A DNA stretch of 64,000 bases, taken from Verrucomicrobiota bacterium (GTDB taxonomy: Bacteria > Verrucomicrobiota > Verrucomicrobiia > Opitutales > Opitutaceae). Under the pieces are notes generated by a model that had not been told where the DNA came from, searched no databases, and was given only the letters and a program-made list of their open reading frames with translations. The DNA lies in the NCBI GenBank assembly GCA_019136515.1, contig JAGVUB010000112.1, forward strand, positions 98,923 through 162,922. The letters are read 5' to 3'. Below, piece after piece: positions 30,797-39,228 of this stretch (its first letter is position 1; every line of letters starts with the position of its first letter). The translations under genes were made by a program, and so were the position numbers.

Positions 30797-31501
30797 ATGA
30801 ATCAACTCTCTACTATCGTTCGTTCCGTGGGTGTCGGCACCCTGCTCGCCATTGGCGCGGTCGGCCTCCCAGCCGCCGAGCCGGATGCCGGGGCGCCTGC
30901 CGAACGCAGCGCCTTCTCCCTCGGCTTCGAGGGCGGCACCACCGGTTTCGGACCCGTGCTCCAGTACACGCCGTCCGAACGTTTCAACTTCGCGCTCAGC
31001 TACAACTACTTCGATTTCGACGCGAAGAATCTCAAGACCGACCGTGCCCGCTACGACACCGACCTGCGCATGTCCAGTCTTGCAGCGACGGTCGATTGGC
31101 ATCCGTGGCGGAACGGCTTCCACTTCACCTGCGGTGCCGTCGTCTACAACCACCGGTTCGACGTCACCGCCCGACCACGCCGGGGCACCGTCTACGAGAT
31201 CGGCAAACACGACTACACCAACACCGAGATCACCTCCCTCACGGGCCGGGTCGACACCGACACCCAGATCGCCCCCTACCTCGGCGTCGGATGGACGTGG
31301 CACTTCGGCCGGAACGGATTCAGCCTCATGACGAACCTCGGCGTGATGTTCACCGACGACTACGACGCGCACCTCACGGCCACCGGCCCGATGGCCAGCG
31401 ATCCGACGTTCCTCGAGGACCTCCGTCGCGAGGAGAAGGACATCAACGACAACAACGAGGTGTACCCCGTGGCGAAGGTGGGCTTCGCCTACCGTTTCTG
31501 A
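30797..31501 (+). CDS. Outer-membrane beta-barrel protein
   Basis: 234 residues. A signal peptide (VGVGTLLAIGAVGLPAAEP) leads into alternating amphipathic strands: FSLGFEGGTTGFGPVLQYTP, FNFALSYNYFDFD, AATVDWHPWRNGFHFTCGAV, IAPYLGVGWTWHF, FSLMTNLGVMFTDDYD, and a final VYPVAKVGFAYRF ending in Phe. This is an OmpW/OmpA-like small barrel of about eight strands. A T-rich terminator follows. Substrate unknown. Confidence 0.8.
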   Translation: MNQLSTIVRSVGVGTLLAIGAVGLPAAEPDAGAPAERSAFSLGFEGGTTGFGPVLQYTPSERFNFALSYNYFDFDAKNLKTDRARYDTDLRMSSLAATVDWHPWRNGFHFTCGAVVYNHRFDVTARPRRGTVYEIGKHDYTNTEITSLTGRVDTDTQIAPYLGVGWTWHFGRNGFSLMTNLGVMFTDDYDAHLTATGPMASDPTFLEDLRREEKDINDNNEVYPVAKVGFAYRF

Positions 31502-31523
31502 TCCTCGCCCCCGCATGCCGCGA

Positions 31524-31552
31524 AGCCCGCCGGTCTCCGGCGGGCTTTTTTT
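31524..31552 (+). terminator. Terminator after the outer-membrane protein gene
   Basis: A 10-bp stem AGCCCGCCGG / CCGGCGGGCT with loop TCT, followed by seven T residues. Confidence 0.9.
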
Positions 31553-31601
31553 CGTTTCGTTCGGGGCCCCATCCTCCAACCGTCGACGGCAATCTCGCGC
31601 C

Positions 31602-32417
31602 ATGCCCTCTCCCTCTTCATTCTCCGCTGACGCCTGCTCCACCGTCCTCGCCGCCATCCGCACACGCGCACCGCTGGTCCACAACATCACGAACTACGTC
31701 GTGATGAACAACACGGCCAACGCGCTCCTCGCCCTCGGCGCCTCGCCGGCGATGGTCCACGCCGTCGAGGAGGTCGAGGAGTTCGTCGCCCTCTCCCAAT
31801 CGCTCGTCATCAACATCGGCACCCTCTCCCGCCCCTGGGTCGCGGCGATGGAGAAAGCGACCGATGCCGCCAACGCGCGCCACATCCCGTGGGTCCTCGA
31901 TCCCGTGGGCGCCGGTGCGACGACGTTGCGCACCGAGACCGCCGCCGACCTCGCCCGCCAGCGCCCCGCCTGCATCCGCGGCAACGCCTCCGAGATCCTC
32001 GTCCTCGCCGGCGCCACCGGCGAGAAGACCAAGGGAGTCGACTCGACGCGCGACTCCGCCGACGCCCTCGCGCCGGCCCGCCAACTCGCCCTCGCCACCG
32101 GCGCCGTCGTCGCCGTCACCGGCCCGATCGACTACGTAACCGACGGCCGACAGACCGTCGCGCTGGCCAACGGCCATCCGCTCATGGCCCGCGTCACCGG
32201 CCTTGGCTGCACCGCCACCGCGCTCGTCGGCGCCGCCCTCGCTGTCGAGAAGGACCGGTTGGTCGCCGTCGCCTCCGGATTGAGCTTCCTCGCCCTCGCC
32301 GGCGAGATCGCCGCCGAACGCAGCCCCGGCCCCGGCTCACTTCAACTGCATCTGCTGGATGCACTCCACCAACTCGACGCCGAGACGATCGCCCAGCGTC
32401 TCAAGATCGGCAGCTGA
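31602..32417 (+). CDS. thiM: Hydroxyethylthiazole kinase
   Basis: 271 residues. It phosphorylates the thiazole moiety for thiamine salvage. Family motifs: PLVHNITNYVVMNNTANALL, ALGASPAMVHAVEEVEEF, WVLDPVGAGATTLRTETA, RGNASEILVLAG, and GLGCTATALVGAALAVEKDR with the catalytic Cys/anion-hole region. The start at 31602 is set by the family N-terminus. No TPP riboswitch is visible in the 49 bp between the upstream terminator and the start. thiE lies 3.3 kb downstream in the same orientation. Confidence 0.95.
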   Translation: MPSPSSFSADACSTVLAAIRTRAPLVHNITNYVVMNNTANALLALGASPAMVHAVEEVEEFVALSQSLVINIGTLSRPWVAAMEKATDAANARHIPWVLDPVGAGATTLRTETAADLARQRPACIRGNASEILVLAGATGEKTKGVDSTRDSADALAPARQLALATGAVVAVTGPIDYVTDGRQTVALANGHPLMARVTGLGCTATALVGAALAVEKDRLVAVASGLSFLALAGEIAAERSPGPGSLQLHLLDALHQLDAETIAQRLKIGS

Positions 32418-32445
32418 GCACCGAAGCCGGTACCCCGAGGGGCTG

Positions 32446-33201
32446 TCACTCACGCCCGGTCTTTCGCCCGAAGTGGGCAACGAGTGCGCCCGCCTCGGCG
32501 CGACGACCTCGGGGGATCGGCACGCGCACCGAATGGATCTGCCGCTGGCTCCGCGCCAGTGTCGAATACACGAGTTCGAGGCACGCCACCTCCCCCTCGA
32601 TCACCCGGCAGCGCTCGAAACGCGCGCCGAAACCGCGCCAGACGTGCAGCTCACCGCCGAGCCAGAGGCCGTCCTCGCCGAGGCGCGCTTCGCCATCCCC
32701 GGCCGCCCGCCGCGCCCGCTGCGCGCGGGTTGTCTTCACGATCACGATACTGATGACCAGACATAGCCCCAGCAGCACGGCGAGCACCCAGCGGCCGCCC
32801 TCCCGATCGTAGAGCGCAAACCCGCCGCCGATCACGACGCAGAAGAAGGCGACGATCCGAAACATCGCCCACTTGTTGCGACACTCGCGCTCGAAGTCCT
32901 CGCCCACGAAGCGCCGCCACTCCACCTCGCCGTAGCGCCAATGTGCGAGCAGCTGTGTCTCGTCGAAGAGCGTCGCCCGAACCAGGCGGCGCCGACGGAA
33001 GAGGCGTGTCGAGATCCCCAGCGCGATCGCCATCGTGAGGCCGATCATCACCATGGCGTACTGCCCGCCGTTCCACGGGCGGAAGAAGTCTTCGGCGACG
33101 AACGGCGCCACCGTCATCGCGGCGCCGAGCAGCGCGAGCATCCAGCAGACTTTCTCGCCAGTGCTGAGGCCGGGCGGCGGGGCGGCGGTGGATGATGGCA
33201 T
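32446..33201 (-). CDS. Hypothetical membrane protein
   Basis: 251 residues. Two N-terminal membrane segments (KVCWMLALLGAAMTVAPFVA; GQYAMVMIGLTMAIALGIST) and a second pair around residues 118-160 (FRIVAFFCVVIGGGFALYD; WVLAVLLGLCLVISIVIVK). Between and after these are soluble regions with LFDETQLLAHWRYGEVEW and a C-terminal beta-rich part (LWLGGELHVWRGFGARFERC). The pattern looks like a PH-like or bacterial membrane-flanked domain, but I cannot name a family. The start at 33201 (ATG) is preferred to a GTG six bases upstream. Confidence 0.7.
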   Translation of the reverse strand: MPSSTAAPPPGLSTGEKVCWMLALLGAAMTVAPFVAEDFFRPWNGGQYAMVMIGLTMAIALGISTRLFRRRRLVRATLFDETQLLAHWRYGEVEWRRFVGEDFERECRNKWAMFRIVAFFCVVIGGGFALYDREGGRWVLAVLLGLCLVISIVIVKTTRAQRARRAAGDGEARLGEDGLWLGGELHVWRGFGARFERCRVIEGEVACLELVYSTLARSQRQIHSVRVPIPRGRRAEAGALVAHFGRKTGRE

Positions 33202-33394
33202 GGGCACAGGGGACTACGAGGCCCAGTCCATCGCGGTCTCCGAGCCACCGCAAGGCGCCGCAGGCCGTGGGGTTCACTATTTCTTCTGCGCAAATCAATC
33301 CTGCAGCCACGGCCCTGGCGCTTGATCACCAAACGCGGTTTCCAATTTCCACGCCAGCGGCGGCCAAGCGCGGTGCCTACCGTCGGACCGGCGC

Positions 33395-34912
33395 TCAAAC
33401 CAGGTACAACAGCTTGCTCGCAAACTCCGGGTCGCTGGTGAGCTGCACGCCGAGTTTGCGCATCCCGGTCGCGTCGCCCGGACTCGGGATGTGGGTGAGG
33501 TGCACATCGCAACCGCTGAGCTCCTTGAGTTGCTCGATCGCCATGGCGGCCGCGTGGTTCATCGTGGCGCTGATGCTCAGCGCGATCAGCGTCTCCTCGA
33601 GGTCGAGACTCATGACCTTGCCCTTGAGCACGTCCTTTTTGAAGTGAGTGAGCGAGGTGGTCACGATCGGTGGCAGCAGGTGGATGTTGTCCGGGATGTC
33701 GGCGAGCAGCTTCACCGCGTTGAGCACGACACTCGCCGAAGCATGCATGTGCGGGGAATTCTTGCCGGTGACGATGCGTCCGTCCTTCAGCTCGATCGCC
33801 GCGGCGCAGCAAATGCCGTCACGCCCCTTACCGGCCTCGCGCCCCAGGCGCGCGGCCTCGTGGGCCGCGGCGACGACCTTGCGGTCCTTGGGCGAAAGCC
33901 CGTGGGTGCTGAGCAGCAACTCGACCCGCTGGACGGTCTCCTTGTCGACCAGGCCCATCGCATACTCGCAGGCGTAACTGTAGTAGCGGCGGATGATCTC
34001 CTGGCGACCGGCCTCGCGACAGGCGGCGTCGTCGACGACCCCGAAGCCGGCCCGGTTCACCCCCATGTCGGTGGGTGACTTGTAGAACGACGCCTCGCCG
34101 GTGATGCGTTCGATGATCCGGCGCAGCAGCGGGAAGGCCTCGAGATCGCGGTTGTAGTTCACCGCCGGCTGGCCGTAGGCCTCGAGATGGAAATGATCGA
34201 TGAGGTTGACGTCCTTGAGCTCGGCCGTGGCGGCCTCGTAGGCGACGTTCACCTCGTGCTTGAGCGGCAGGTTCCAGATCGGGAACGTCTCGAACTTCGC
34301 GTAGTGCGCCTTCACGCCGCGCTTGTGCTCGTGGTAGAGCTGGCTCAGGCAGGTCGCCAGCTTGCCGCTGCCTGGGCCCGGGCCGGTGATGACGACGATC
34401 GGCCGCTCCGTCTCGATCATCGGATTCGCCCCGTAGCCGGCCTCGCTCACGATCGTATCGACATCGGCCGGATAGCCGCGCGTCGCACGGTGCGTGTAGA
34501 CCTTCACGCCGCGGCGCTCGAGACGGTTCTTGAACGCCACCGCGGCCGGCTGCTCGTCGAAACGGGTGATCACCACCGCGCGCACGACCACGTTCCACTC
34601 GCGCAGGTCGTCGATGGTCTTGAGCGTGTCGGTGTCGTAGGTGATCCCGAAGTCGGCGCGCATCTTCTTCTTCTCGATGTCGCCGGCGTAGATGCAGATC
34701 ACGACCTCGGCCTGGTCCCGCAGTTTCTGCAGCAGCTGCATCTTCACATTGGGGTGGAAGCCCGGCAGCACGCGCGAGGCGTGGTAGTCGAAGAGCAGTT
34801 TGCCGCCAAACTCGAGGTAGAGCTTGCTGTTGAAGCCCTTCACGCGCTCGAGAATCGCCGCGCTCTGCTGTTCAAGATAACGTTCGTTGTCGAAGCCGAT
34901 CCGGGTGGCCAT
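33395..34912 (-). CDS. DUF1846-domain protein
   Basis: 505 residues, full-length for DUF1846. Motifs: [80 protein letters not shown] (P-loop-like), [60 protein letters not shown]. Structures of the family show a nucleotide-binding N-terminal part and a larger catalytic-looking region; the biochemical role is not established as far as I know. The start at 34912 ([13 protein letters not shown]) matches the family N-terminus. Apparently monocistronic. Confidence 0.92.
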   Translation of the reverse strand: MATRIGFDNERYLEQQSAAILERVKGFNSKLYLEFGGKLLFDYHASRVLPGFHPNVKMQLLQKLRDQAEVVICIYAGDIEKKKMRADFGITYDTDTLKTIDDLREWNVVVRAVVITRFDEQPAAVAFKNRLERRGVKVYTHRATRGYPADVDTIVSEAGYGANPMIETERPIVVITGPGPGSGKLATCLSQLYHEHKRGVKAHYAKFETFPIWNLPLKHEVNVAYEAATAELKDVNLIDHFHLEAYGQPAVNYNRDLEAFPLLRRIIERITGEASFYKSPTDMGVNRAGFGVVDDAACREAGRQEIIRRYYSYACEYAMGLVDKETVQRVELLLSTHGLSPKDRKVVAAAHEAARLGREAGKGRDGICCAAAIELKDGRIVTGKNSPHMHASASVVLNAVKLLADIPDNIHLLPPIVTTSLTHFKKDVLKGKVMSLDLEETLIALSISATMNHAAAMAIEQLKELSGCDVHLTHIPSPGDATGMRKLGVQLTSDPEFASKLLYLV

Positions 34913-35075
34913 GGAAGTGCCGCGATTGCGCACCGCCAACGCTCACCCCGCAACCATGAAACGGGCTCATGAGCATACCATCATCGCCAGCCGGTGGAAT
35001 CGCCCTCCGCCCGGTCGGTCCCGAGTGGGAACGGCCAGCCCAACCCACGCGGTCCGCCCGCACCATGCCGTGTCC

Positions 35076-35654
35076 TCAGCAAAGCTTCCCCGCCAGCCAC
35101 GCGAGATTGTCGGCGAAGCGGTCGAGCGTCGCCAACGCCTCGGTGTCGTCGTTCACCGCCCCCCGATCCCGCGCCAACGCCACCGGCCAGTAGGTCGATC
35201 CGGGCACGATCATGTCGTTGATGGTGTACCAGAACATCAACTGCGCGTAGGTGAAGTTGTGCCCGGCCCGCCGCGCCACCGCCACCGGTCCGCCGATCTT
35301 GCGCGAGAACAGATGGCCGTTGGAGCGCGAGACGTAGCCCGCGCGGTCGAGCAGCGCCATCAGCTCCGGCGTGGCCGAGCCGAAGTACACCGGCGAACCC
35401 ACGATGAGGATGTCGGCCCGCACCATCTTCTCGAAGATCGCCGCGAAATCGTCGCCCGCCTGCCCGGGACAGCTCTCGTCCTTCGCCTCGCGGCAGGCGC
35501 CGCACGCGGTGCAGCCCCGGATGTTTTTGCCCGCGAGCAGTACCAGTTCGCCCGCGATCCCGTGGCTGGCGAGGCGGTCGAGACAGCGGCGGAGCATGGT
35601 CTCGGTGTTTCCGTTGCGGCGCGGGCTTCCACAGATGGCGAGGGCGGTCGGCAT
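35076..35654 (-). CDS. Flavodoxin-fold NAD(P)H-dependent FMN reductase
   Basis: 192 residues. The FMN phosphate loop is GSPRRNGNTETMLRRCLD, followed by a Cys-rich segment GCTACGACREAKDESCPGQA typical of the iron-sulfur-flavoprotein/WrbA-like subfamily, DILIVGSPVYFGSATPELMA and KIGGPVAVARRAGHNFTYAQ. The Cys pattern could bind a metal or cluster; the physiological electron acceptor is unknown. The start at 35654 is 78 bp from the divergent thiE. Confidence 0.9.
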   Translation of the reverse strand: MPTALAICGSPRRNGNTETMLRRCLDRLASHGIAGELVLLAGKNIRGCTACGACREAKDESCPGQAGDDFAAIFEKMVRADILIVGSPVYFGSATPELMALLDRAGYVSRSNGHLFSRKIGGPVAVARRAGHNFTYAQLMFWYTINDMIVPGSTYWPVALARDRGAVNDDTEALATLDRFADNLAWLAGKLC

Positions 35655-35732
35655 GCGGTGGTTCTCGCGAAAACCCACGCCCCGGTGAAGGGAAAACTTC
35701 CGTCCGGCCCCGCTCTGCCCCACGCTCCGCCC

Positions 35733-36374
35733 ATGTCGCCGCGCTTCGATCTCTCGCTCTATCTGGTCACCGATCCCGACATGACCGCGCAACGCGGCGT
35801 GGTCGAGACGGTCGCCGCCGCCGTCGCCGGCGGTGTCACCATCGTCCAACTCCGCGACAAAACCGGCTCCGCCCGCGCCCTCGCCGCCGCCGGCCGCGCC
35901 CTGCTCGCCCAGCTGCGCCCCCTCGGCATCCCCCTCCTCGTCAACGACCGCATCGACGTCGCCCATGCCATCGGCGCCGATGGCGTGCACGTCGGGCAGG
36001 AAGATCTCAGCCCAGCCGCCGCCCGCGCAATCCTCGGGCCGCGCGCAATCATCGGGCTGTCGATCACCTCCCGCGCCGATCTCCCGACCCTCGACGCCAC
36101 GGTCGACTACGTCGGGCTTGGCCCGCTCTTCCCCACCGGCACGAAGGCCGACGCCGCGCCCGCGCTCGGCGAGACCGAGTTCGCCGCCCTCCGCCGCCGC
36201 ATCCTGGTCCCGGTGGTCGCGATCGGGGGCATCACCGTCGCCAACACCGCCCGCACCATCACCGCCGGCGCCGACGGCATCGCCGTGGTCTCCGCCATCT
36301 GCGCGGCCGAAGATCCGCGCGCCGCCGCCGCGACACTCCGCGCCGCGGTCGCCGCCGCCCGACGCCGCGTCTGA
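35733..36374 (+). CDS. thiE: Thiamine-phosphate synthase
   Basis: 213 residues. It joins HMP-PP and thiazole phosphate, the step after ThiM. Motifs: LYLVTDPDMTAQRG, VTIVQLRDKTGSARALAAAG, LLVNDRIDVAHAIGADGVHV, GQEDLSPAAARAILG, YVGLGPLFPTGTKADAAPAL, VVAIGGITVANTARTITAGA, GIAVVSAI. All phosphate- and pyrimidine-binding segments look intact. A small TPR gene follows by 50 bp. Confidence 0.95.
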   Translation: MSPRFDLSLYLVTDPDMTAQRGVVETVAAAVAGGVTIVQLRDKTGSARALAAAGRALLAQLRPLGIPLLVNDRIDVAHAIGADGVHVGQEDLSPAAARAILGPRAIIGLSITSRADLPTLDATVDYVGLGPLFPTGTKADAAPALGETEFAALRRRILVPVVAIGGITVANTARTITAGADGIAVVSAICAAEDPRAAAATLRAAVAAARRRV

Positions 36375-36424
36375 GCCGGGAACAGGAATTGCCAGCGGCT
36401 CCTCGCTTCGCCTCCAATCGCCCC

Positions 36425-36835
36425 ATGTGCGACGCCCAACCGCAGCCCGACTGGAAGCCCGAACTCGATGCCATCGTCGGCGCCCGCCATGGCGGGGCCA
36501 CCGCCGCCCTCCTCGCGGCCTACGAGCGCGCCATCGCGCTCGGCCTCCCGCCCAACGAGCTCTCCGCCGCCTTCCTCGGTCTCGGCTCCGCGCTCCGCTG
36601 CCTCGGCGACTACACCCGGGCCGAGCAGGTCCTGCAGCAGGGGCGTCTCCAGTTTCCCGAGCAGCGCGAGTTCGAGGTCTATCTCGCGATGACGCTCCAC
36701 AACCTCGGCCGCCATGCCGAGGCGCTGCAGCTCGTGCTCACCACCCTGATCGAGACCGCGGACGACGTCGGCATCGCCGCCCACCAGCGCGCGATCCGTT
36801 TCCACGCCGCCCAGCTCGATCGCCGTTGGGATTGA
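36425..36835 (+). CDS. Small tetratricopeptide-repeat protein
   Basis: 136 residues. Helix-turn-helix repeats are visible: LLAAYERAIALGLPPNELSA, AFLGLGSALRCLGDYTRAEQ, VLQQGRLQFPEQREFEVYLA, MTLHNLGRHAEALQLVLTTL. This is the layout of the short 'tetratricopeptide repeat' proteins found in many bacteria. It is likely cytoplasmic and a protein-binding adaptor; partner unknown. The start at 36425 (MCDAQPQPDW) is chosen over an upstream in-frame ATG at 36389. Confidence 0.75.
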   Translation: MCDAQPQPDWKPELDAIVGARHGGATAALLAAYERAIALGLPPNELSAAFLGLGSALRCLGDYTRAEQVLQQGRLQFPEQREFEVYLAMTLHNLGRHAEALQLVLTTLIETADDVGIAAHQRAIRFHAAQLDRRWD

Positions 36836-36845
36836 CGTCGCGCCG

Positions 36846-37565
36846 TCAGGCCACGGCCACGAACCCCGGCTGGCTCCGCGGCTCGTTCGCCGCGGCATAG
36901 GTCGCCCGGGCCCACGCGCCCCATTGTGATCGCGAACTCGGCCCCTCCTCTCCCGGTGGCGACTCGGTGCGTTCTGGTTCGCTCTCCATCCGGCTCAACT
37001 CCGCGCGGGCGGCGAGCGCCTGTTGCGCGGCGGATGCCGCCACCGCCCGGTCCGTCGCCGAAGGGTCGGAGGGCGCCAACGCCGCCGCCCGCACAGTCGC
37101 CATCTTCTGGATTGTCGCCGCCGGGTCGCCGCGCACCGGCGACGTGTCGATCTGCACCTCGCCGGCCACCGCATATTGGCGGCCGTCGGGCCCGGTCTGG
37201 TAGGTGAACGACGCTCCGCCCCGCACCAAGCCCCCACCGGCCGCCACATGTGCGGCCTCATGCGCCCGCACCGCGACATCGGCGGCCTTGAGCTGCGCGA
37301 TCTCCTTTGCGGCCTCGGGATCGTTGGCCGACTCCGCGCCGCCCGCCGCCGCCAACTTCCGTGCCGCTTGCTGATAGGCCTTCATACCGGCATCAGGTGC
37401 GGCGCTCGAGCTGGCGCCGGCGCCGTCCGCGGAACCACCCGTCTGCCGTCTTGTATCCGAAGCTTCACGCCAAACACCGGAGTCCGCGCCACGCTGGGCC
37501 CGGTCCGTGACCGCGGTGAGCGCCGGTTCGGCGGCGAACAACAGGCTTTCGCCAAGGGAAAGCAT
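36846..37565 (-). CDS. SprA-related putative metalloprotease
   Basis: 239 residues. A zinc-metalloprotease-like core, VAVRAHEAAHVAAGGGLVRG, carries HEAAH (HExxH), followed by ASFTYQTGPDGRQYAVAGEV and IDTSPVRGDPAATIQKMATV, the pattern of the SprA-related/CJM1_0395 family. Flanking regions are low-complexity and Ala/Ser-rich. It lacks a clear signal peptide. Substrate unknown. It is convergent with the TPR gene, only 10 bp apart. Confidence 0.82.
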   Translation of the reverse strand: MLSLGESLLFAAEPALTAVTDRAQRGADSGVWREASDTRRQTGGSADGAGASSSAAPDAGMKAYQQAARKLAAAGGAESANDPEAAKEIAQLKAADVAVRAHEAAHVAAGGGLVRGGASFTYQTGPDGRQYAVAGEVQIDTSPVRGDPAATIQKMATVRAAALAPSDPSATDRAVAASAAQQALAARAELSRMESEPERTESPPGEEGPSSRSQWGAWARATYAAANEPRSQPGFVAVA

Positions 37566-37647
37566 CGGCGCTAACTAAGCGGCTGGGCGACCGCGCGCAA
37601 CCTGCTGCGTCGCGACCGAAGGATCCACCCCAGGCCCCCCACGTCCC

Positions 37648-38175
37648 TTACTGCGCGTCGGCGAACCGCAGGTCCACCATCAGGTCGGCGGCGATCTTCT
37701 CCAGATCGCCGCGCACCACCGCCGTGTCGGCGTCGGCCGGGATGAGCAGCTGCGCCCGCGCCTGGAAAAGCATCCCGCCGGCCATCGGCGCCTCCACGCA
37801 CTCGGTGGCCAACTCCTCGACGTTGACCCGATGCGCCGCCAGCACCCGCGTGACCTGGTGCACGATGCCCGGACGATCCTGCCCGACCAGTTCCAGCGTG
37901 ACCGCTCGGCCCGCGGCCGGGGTCGGCGGCGCCGCCGGATCCCGGGTAACCGCAACCGCCAGTCCCTTCGCCCCGAGTGCGGCGAGCGCGGTCCGCAACC
38001 CGGTCTCCCGCTCGACCGGCAGCTCGATCCGCACGATTCCGGCAAACTGACCACCCAGACGCGCCATCCGGCTCTCGAGCCAGTTGCCCCCATGGGCGGC
38101 GACGAGTTCGGCAACCGTTTCGACCAGACCGGGGCGATCGGGGCCGATCAGCGTCAGGACGAGCGAGCTATTCAT
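37648..38175 (-). CDS. Double ACT-domain regulatory protein (GcvR-like)
   Basis: 175 residues made of two ACT domains: SSLVLTLIGPDRPGLVETVA with ESRMARLGGQFAGIVRIEL, and AVTLELVGQDRPGIVHQVTR with NVEELATECVEAPMAGGMLF. This is the arrangement of GcvR and related amino-acid-responsive regulators. No glycine-cleavage gene is nearby, so the ligand is open. The start at 38175 (MNSSLVLTLIGPDRPG) is set by the first ACT strand. The SRP RNA gene lies 70 bp upstream on the same strand. Confidence 0.88.
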   Translation of the reverse strand: MNSSLVLTLIGPDRPGLVETVAELVAAHGGNWLESRMARLGGQFAGIVRIELPVERETGLRTALAALGAKGLAVAVTRDPAAPPTPAAGRAVTLELVGQDRPGIVHQVTRVLAAHRVNVEELATECVEAPMAGGMLFQARAQLLIPADADTAVVRGDLEKIAADLMVDLRFADAQ

Positions 38176-38245
38176 GGTCTCCGTGGTAACCCACCGGCAG
38201 GGCCAAGGGCAAGGCCGCGCAATTTGCGGCAGAAATGGGGAAAGT

Positions 38246-38341
38246 GGCCAGGCACCCCACGGCACTGGGAGAACGTCGTTGCCGTTGCTACCTTCCGGTC
38301 CTGGCGGAGTTCACGCGTCTGCCCATGCATGGGACCTGGCC
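38246..38341 (-). ncRNA. ffs: Bacterial small SRP RNA (4.5S RNA)
   Basis: On the minus strand the diagnostic SRP domain IV apical region CCAGGACCGGAAGGTAGCAA is present (plus-strand 38287-38306), with the internal loops bounded by GCC/GGC pairs. The ends pair as GGCCAGG (38335-38341) with CCTGGCC (38246-38252), giving a single hairpin RNA of about 96 nt. It binds Ffh to target membrane proteins. Ends are estimated from the pairing and could be off by a few bases. Confidence 0.9.
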
Positions 38342-38390
38342 GGCGCGGACGGTGGTGTTCGCCCCCGGGCGCGGCAATCAGATTCTGGTG

Positions 38391-38419
38391 AAAAAAAAGC
38401 GCCGCGGAAAAGCGGCGCT
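38391..38419 (-). terminator. Terminator of the sigma/LTxxQ operon
   Basis: On the minus strand AGCGCCGC / GCGGCGCT (8 bp, 6-base loop) is followed by eight T residues. It is 7 bp past the stop of the LTxxQ gene and separates that operon from the SRP RNA. Confidence 0.9.
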
Positions 38420-38425
38420 CGGAAT

Positions 38426-38929
38426 TCACTCCTCTTCAGCGGGCGGCGGCGCCGGTGGCCCTTCGCCCGGGCCCTCCCGCTGCGGGCCGGCACCCGGTGG
38501 AGGCGGCGGTGGGAGAGCGTCGCCACGGAGGCCGTAGCGACCCTCCCGGTCCATCTGCCGCTTGCGCAACCGCTCGATCTGCTCGCGCTGGTAGGCCTCG
38601 AACTGCACTCTCTGTTCAGGTGTCAGGATGGCCGCGATCCCCGCGTTGAGGCGCTGGATCGTCTTCATGCTTTCCTGCCAGGATTCGCGTCGCAGTTTCC
38701 CGAGCTCCAGGCCCGCCTGCTGGGCCAGCGCTTCGACCTGCTGCCTTTGCTCCGGCGTCAGCTGCAGCTTCTCCTCCAGTCGCGCCATGGTGCGCATGAG
38801 GAACGGGCGCGGCGCGTGCGGTGCCGGTGGCCGATGGATACGGACTAACGGGGCGAGGAACACGCCAGTCACAGCTCCGGCCAGGAAGATGCCGAGAAGG
38901 ACGAGAATGGTACGGGGCTTGGTCAGCAT
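38426..38929 (-). CDS. Periplasmic LTxxQ (Spy/CpxP/CnrX-like) sensor-type protein
   Basis: 167 residues. An N-terminal membrane segment or uncleaved signal (ILVLLGIFLAGAVTGVFLAP) is followed by a helical domain with two LTPEQ motifs (LQLTPEQRQQVEALAQQAGL and AAILTPEQRVQFEAYQREQI), the signature of Spy/CpxP/ZraP/CnrX proteins, and a Pro/Gly/Glu-rich tail. Third gene of a tight operon after an ECF sigma factor and a one-TM protein (2-bp gap). In that place CnrX-type proteins sense metal or misfolded protein and control an anti-sigma factor; this role is inferred. Confidence 0.82.
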   Translation of the reverse strand: MLTKPRTILVLLGIFLAGAVTGVFLAPLVRIHRPPAPHAPRPFLMRTMARLEEKLQLTPEQRQQVEALAQQAGLELGKLRRESWQESMKTIQRLNAGIAAILTPEQRVQFEAYQREQIERLRKRQMDREGRYGLRGDALPPPPPPGAGPQREGPGEGPPAPPPAEEE

Positions 38930-38931
38930 GA

Positions 38932-39228
38932 TCAGAGTTGGGCGACGATCTCGGCGACGGGATCGTCGATCTCGTCGCTCGCGTTGTTGTCGGCGGCGGA
39001 GGCGGTGGACAGCGGGAAGCCGACCACGGCGGAGGTGACCACCACGGCCAGCGCAAGCCCGAGGGCCCGCAAGGCGAACACCCCGAAGAGGTCCGCCGGT
39101 TCGCGGCGTTGTGCCAGCCCCAGCGCCGCCACCCGCGTGGCGAAGCCGGGCGGCAGCTCCATCGGTTCATCCGCGGGCGTGCGGCGGGCGGCCGCGACAA
39201 GCTTCAGCCAGGGATCCGGGCGTTTCAT
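38932..39228 (-). CDS. One-TM protein, probable anti-sigma factor
   Basis: 98 residues. A cytoplasmic N-terminal part of about 45 residues (PWLKLVAAARRTPADEPMEL, PPGFATRVAAL), one membrane segment (ALRALGLALAVVVTSAVVGF) and a short acidic periplasmic tail (DEIDDPVAEIVAQL). Its ATG overlaps the stop of the ECF sigma gene (ATGA, 39225-39228), the usual translational coupling for sigma/anti-sigma pairs. It has no zinc-binding HxxxCxxC motif, so it is not a ZAS-type factor; by layout it is CnrY-like. Assignment rests on context. Confidence 0.7.
   Translation of the reverse strand: MKRPDPWLKLVAAARRTPADEPMELPPGFATRVAALGLAQRREPADLFGVFALRALGLALAVVVTSAVVGFPLSTASAADNNASDEIDDPVAEIVAQL

Noticed and set aside
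31553..31601. TPP riboswitch before thiM (also checked 35655-35732 before thiE)
   Set aside because: Neither leader contains the CTGAGA and ACCTGA-type conserved segments, and both are too short.
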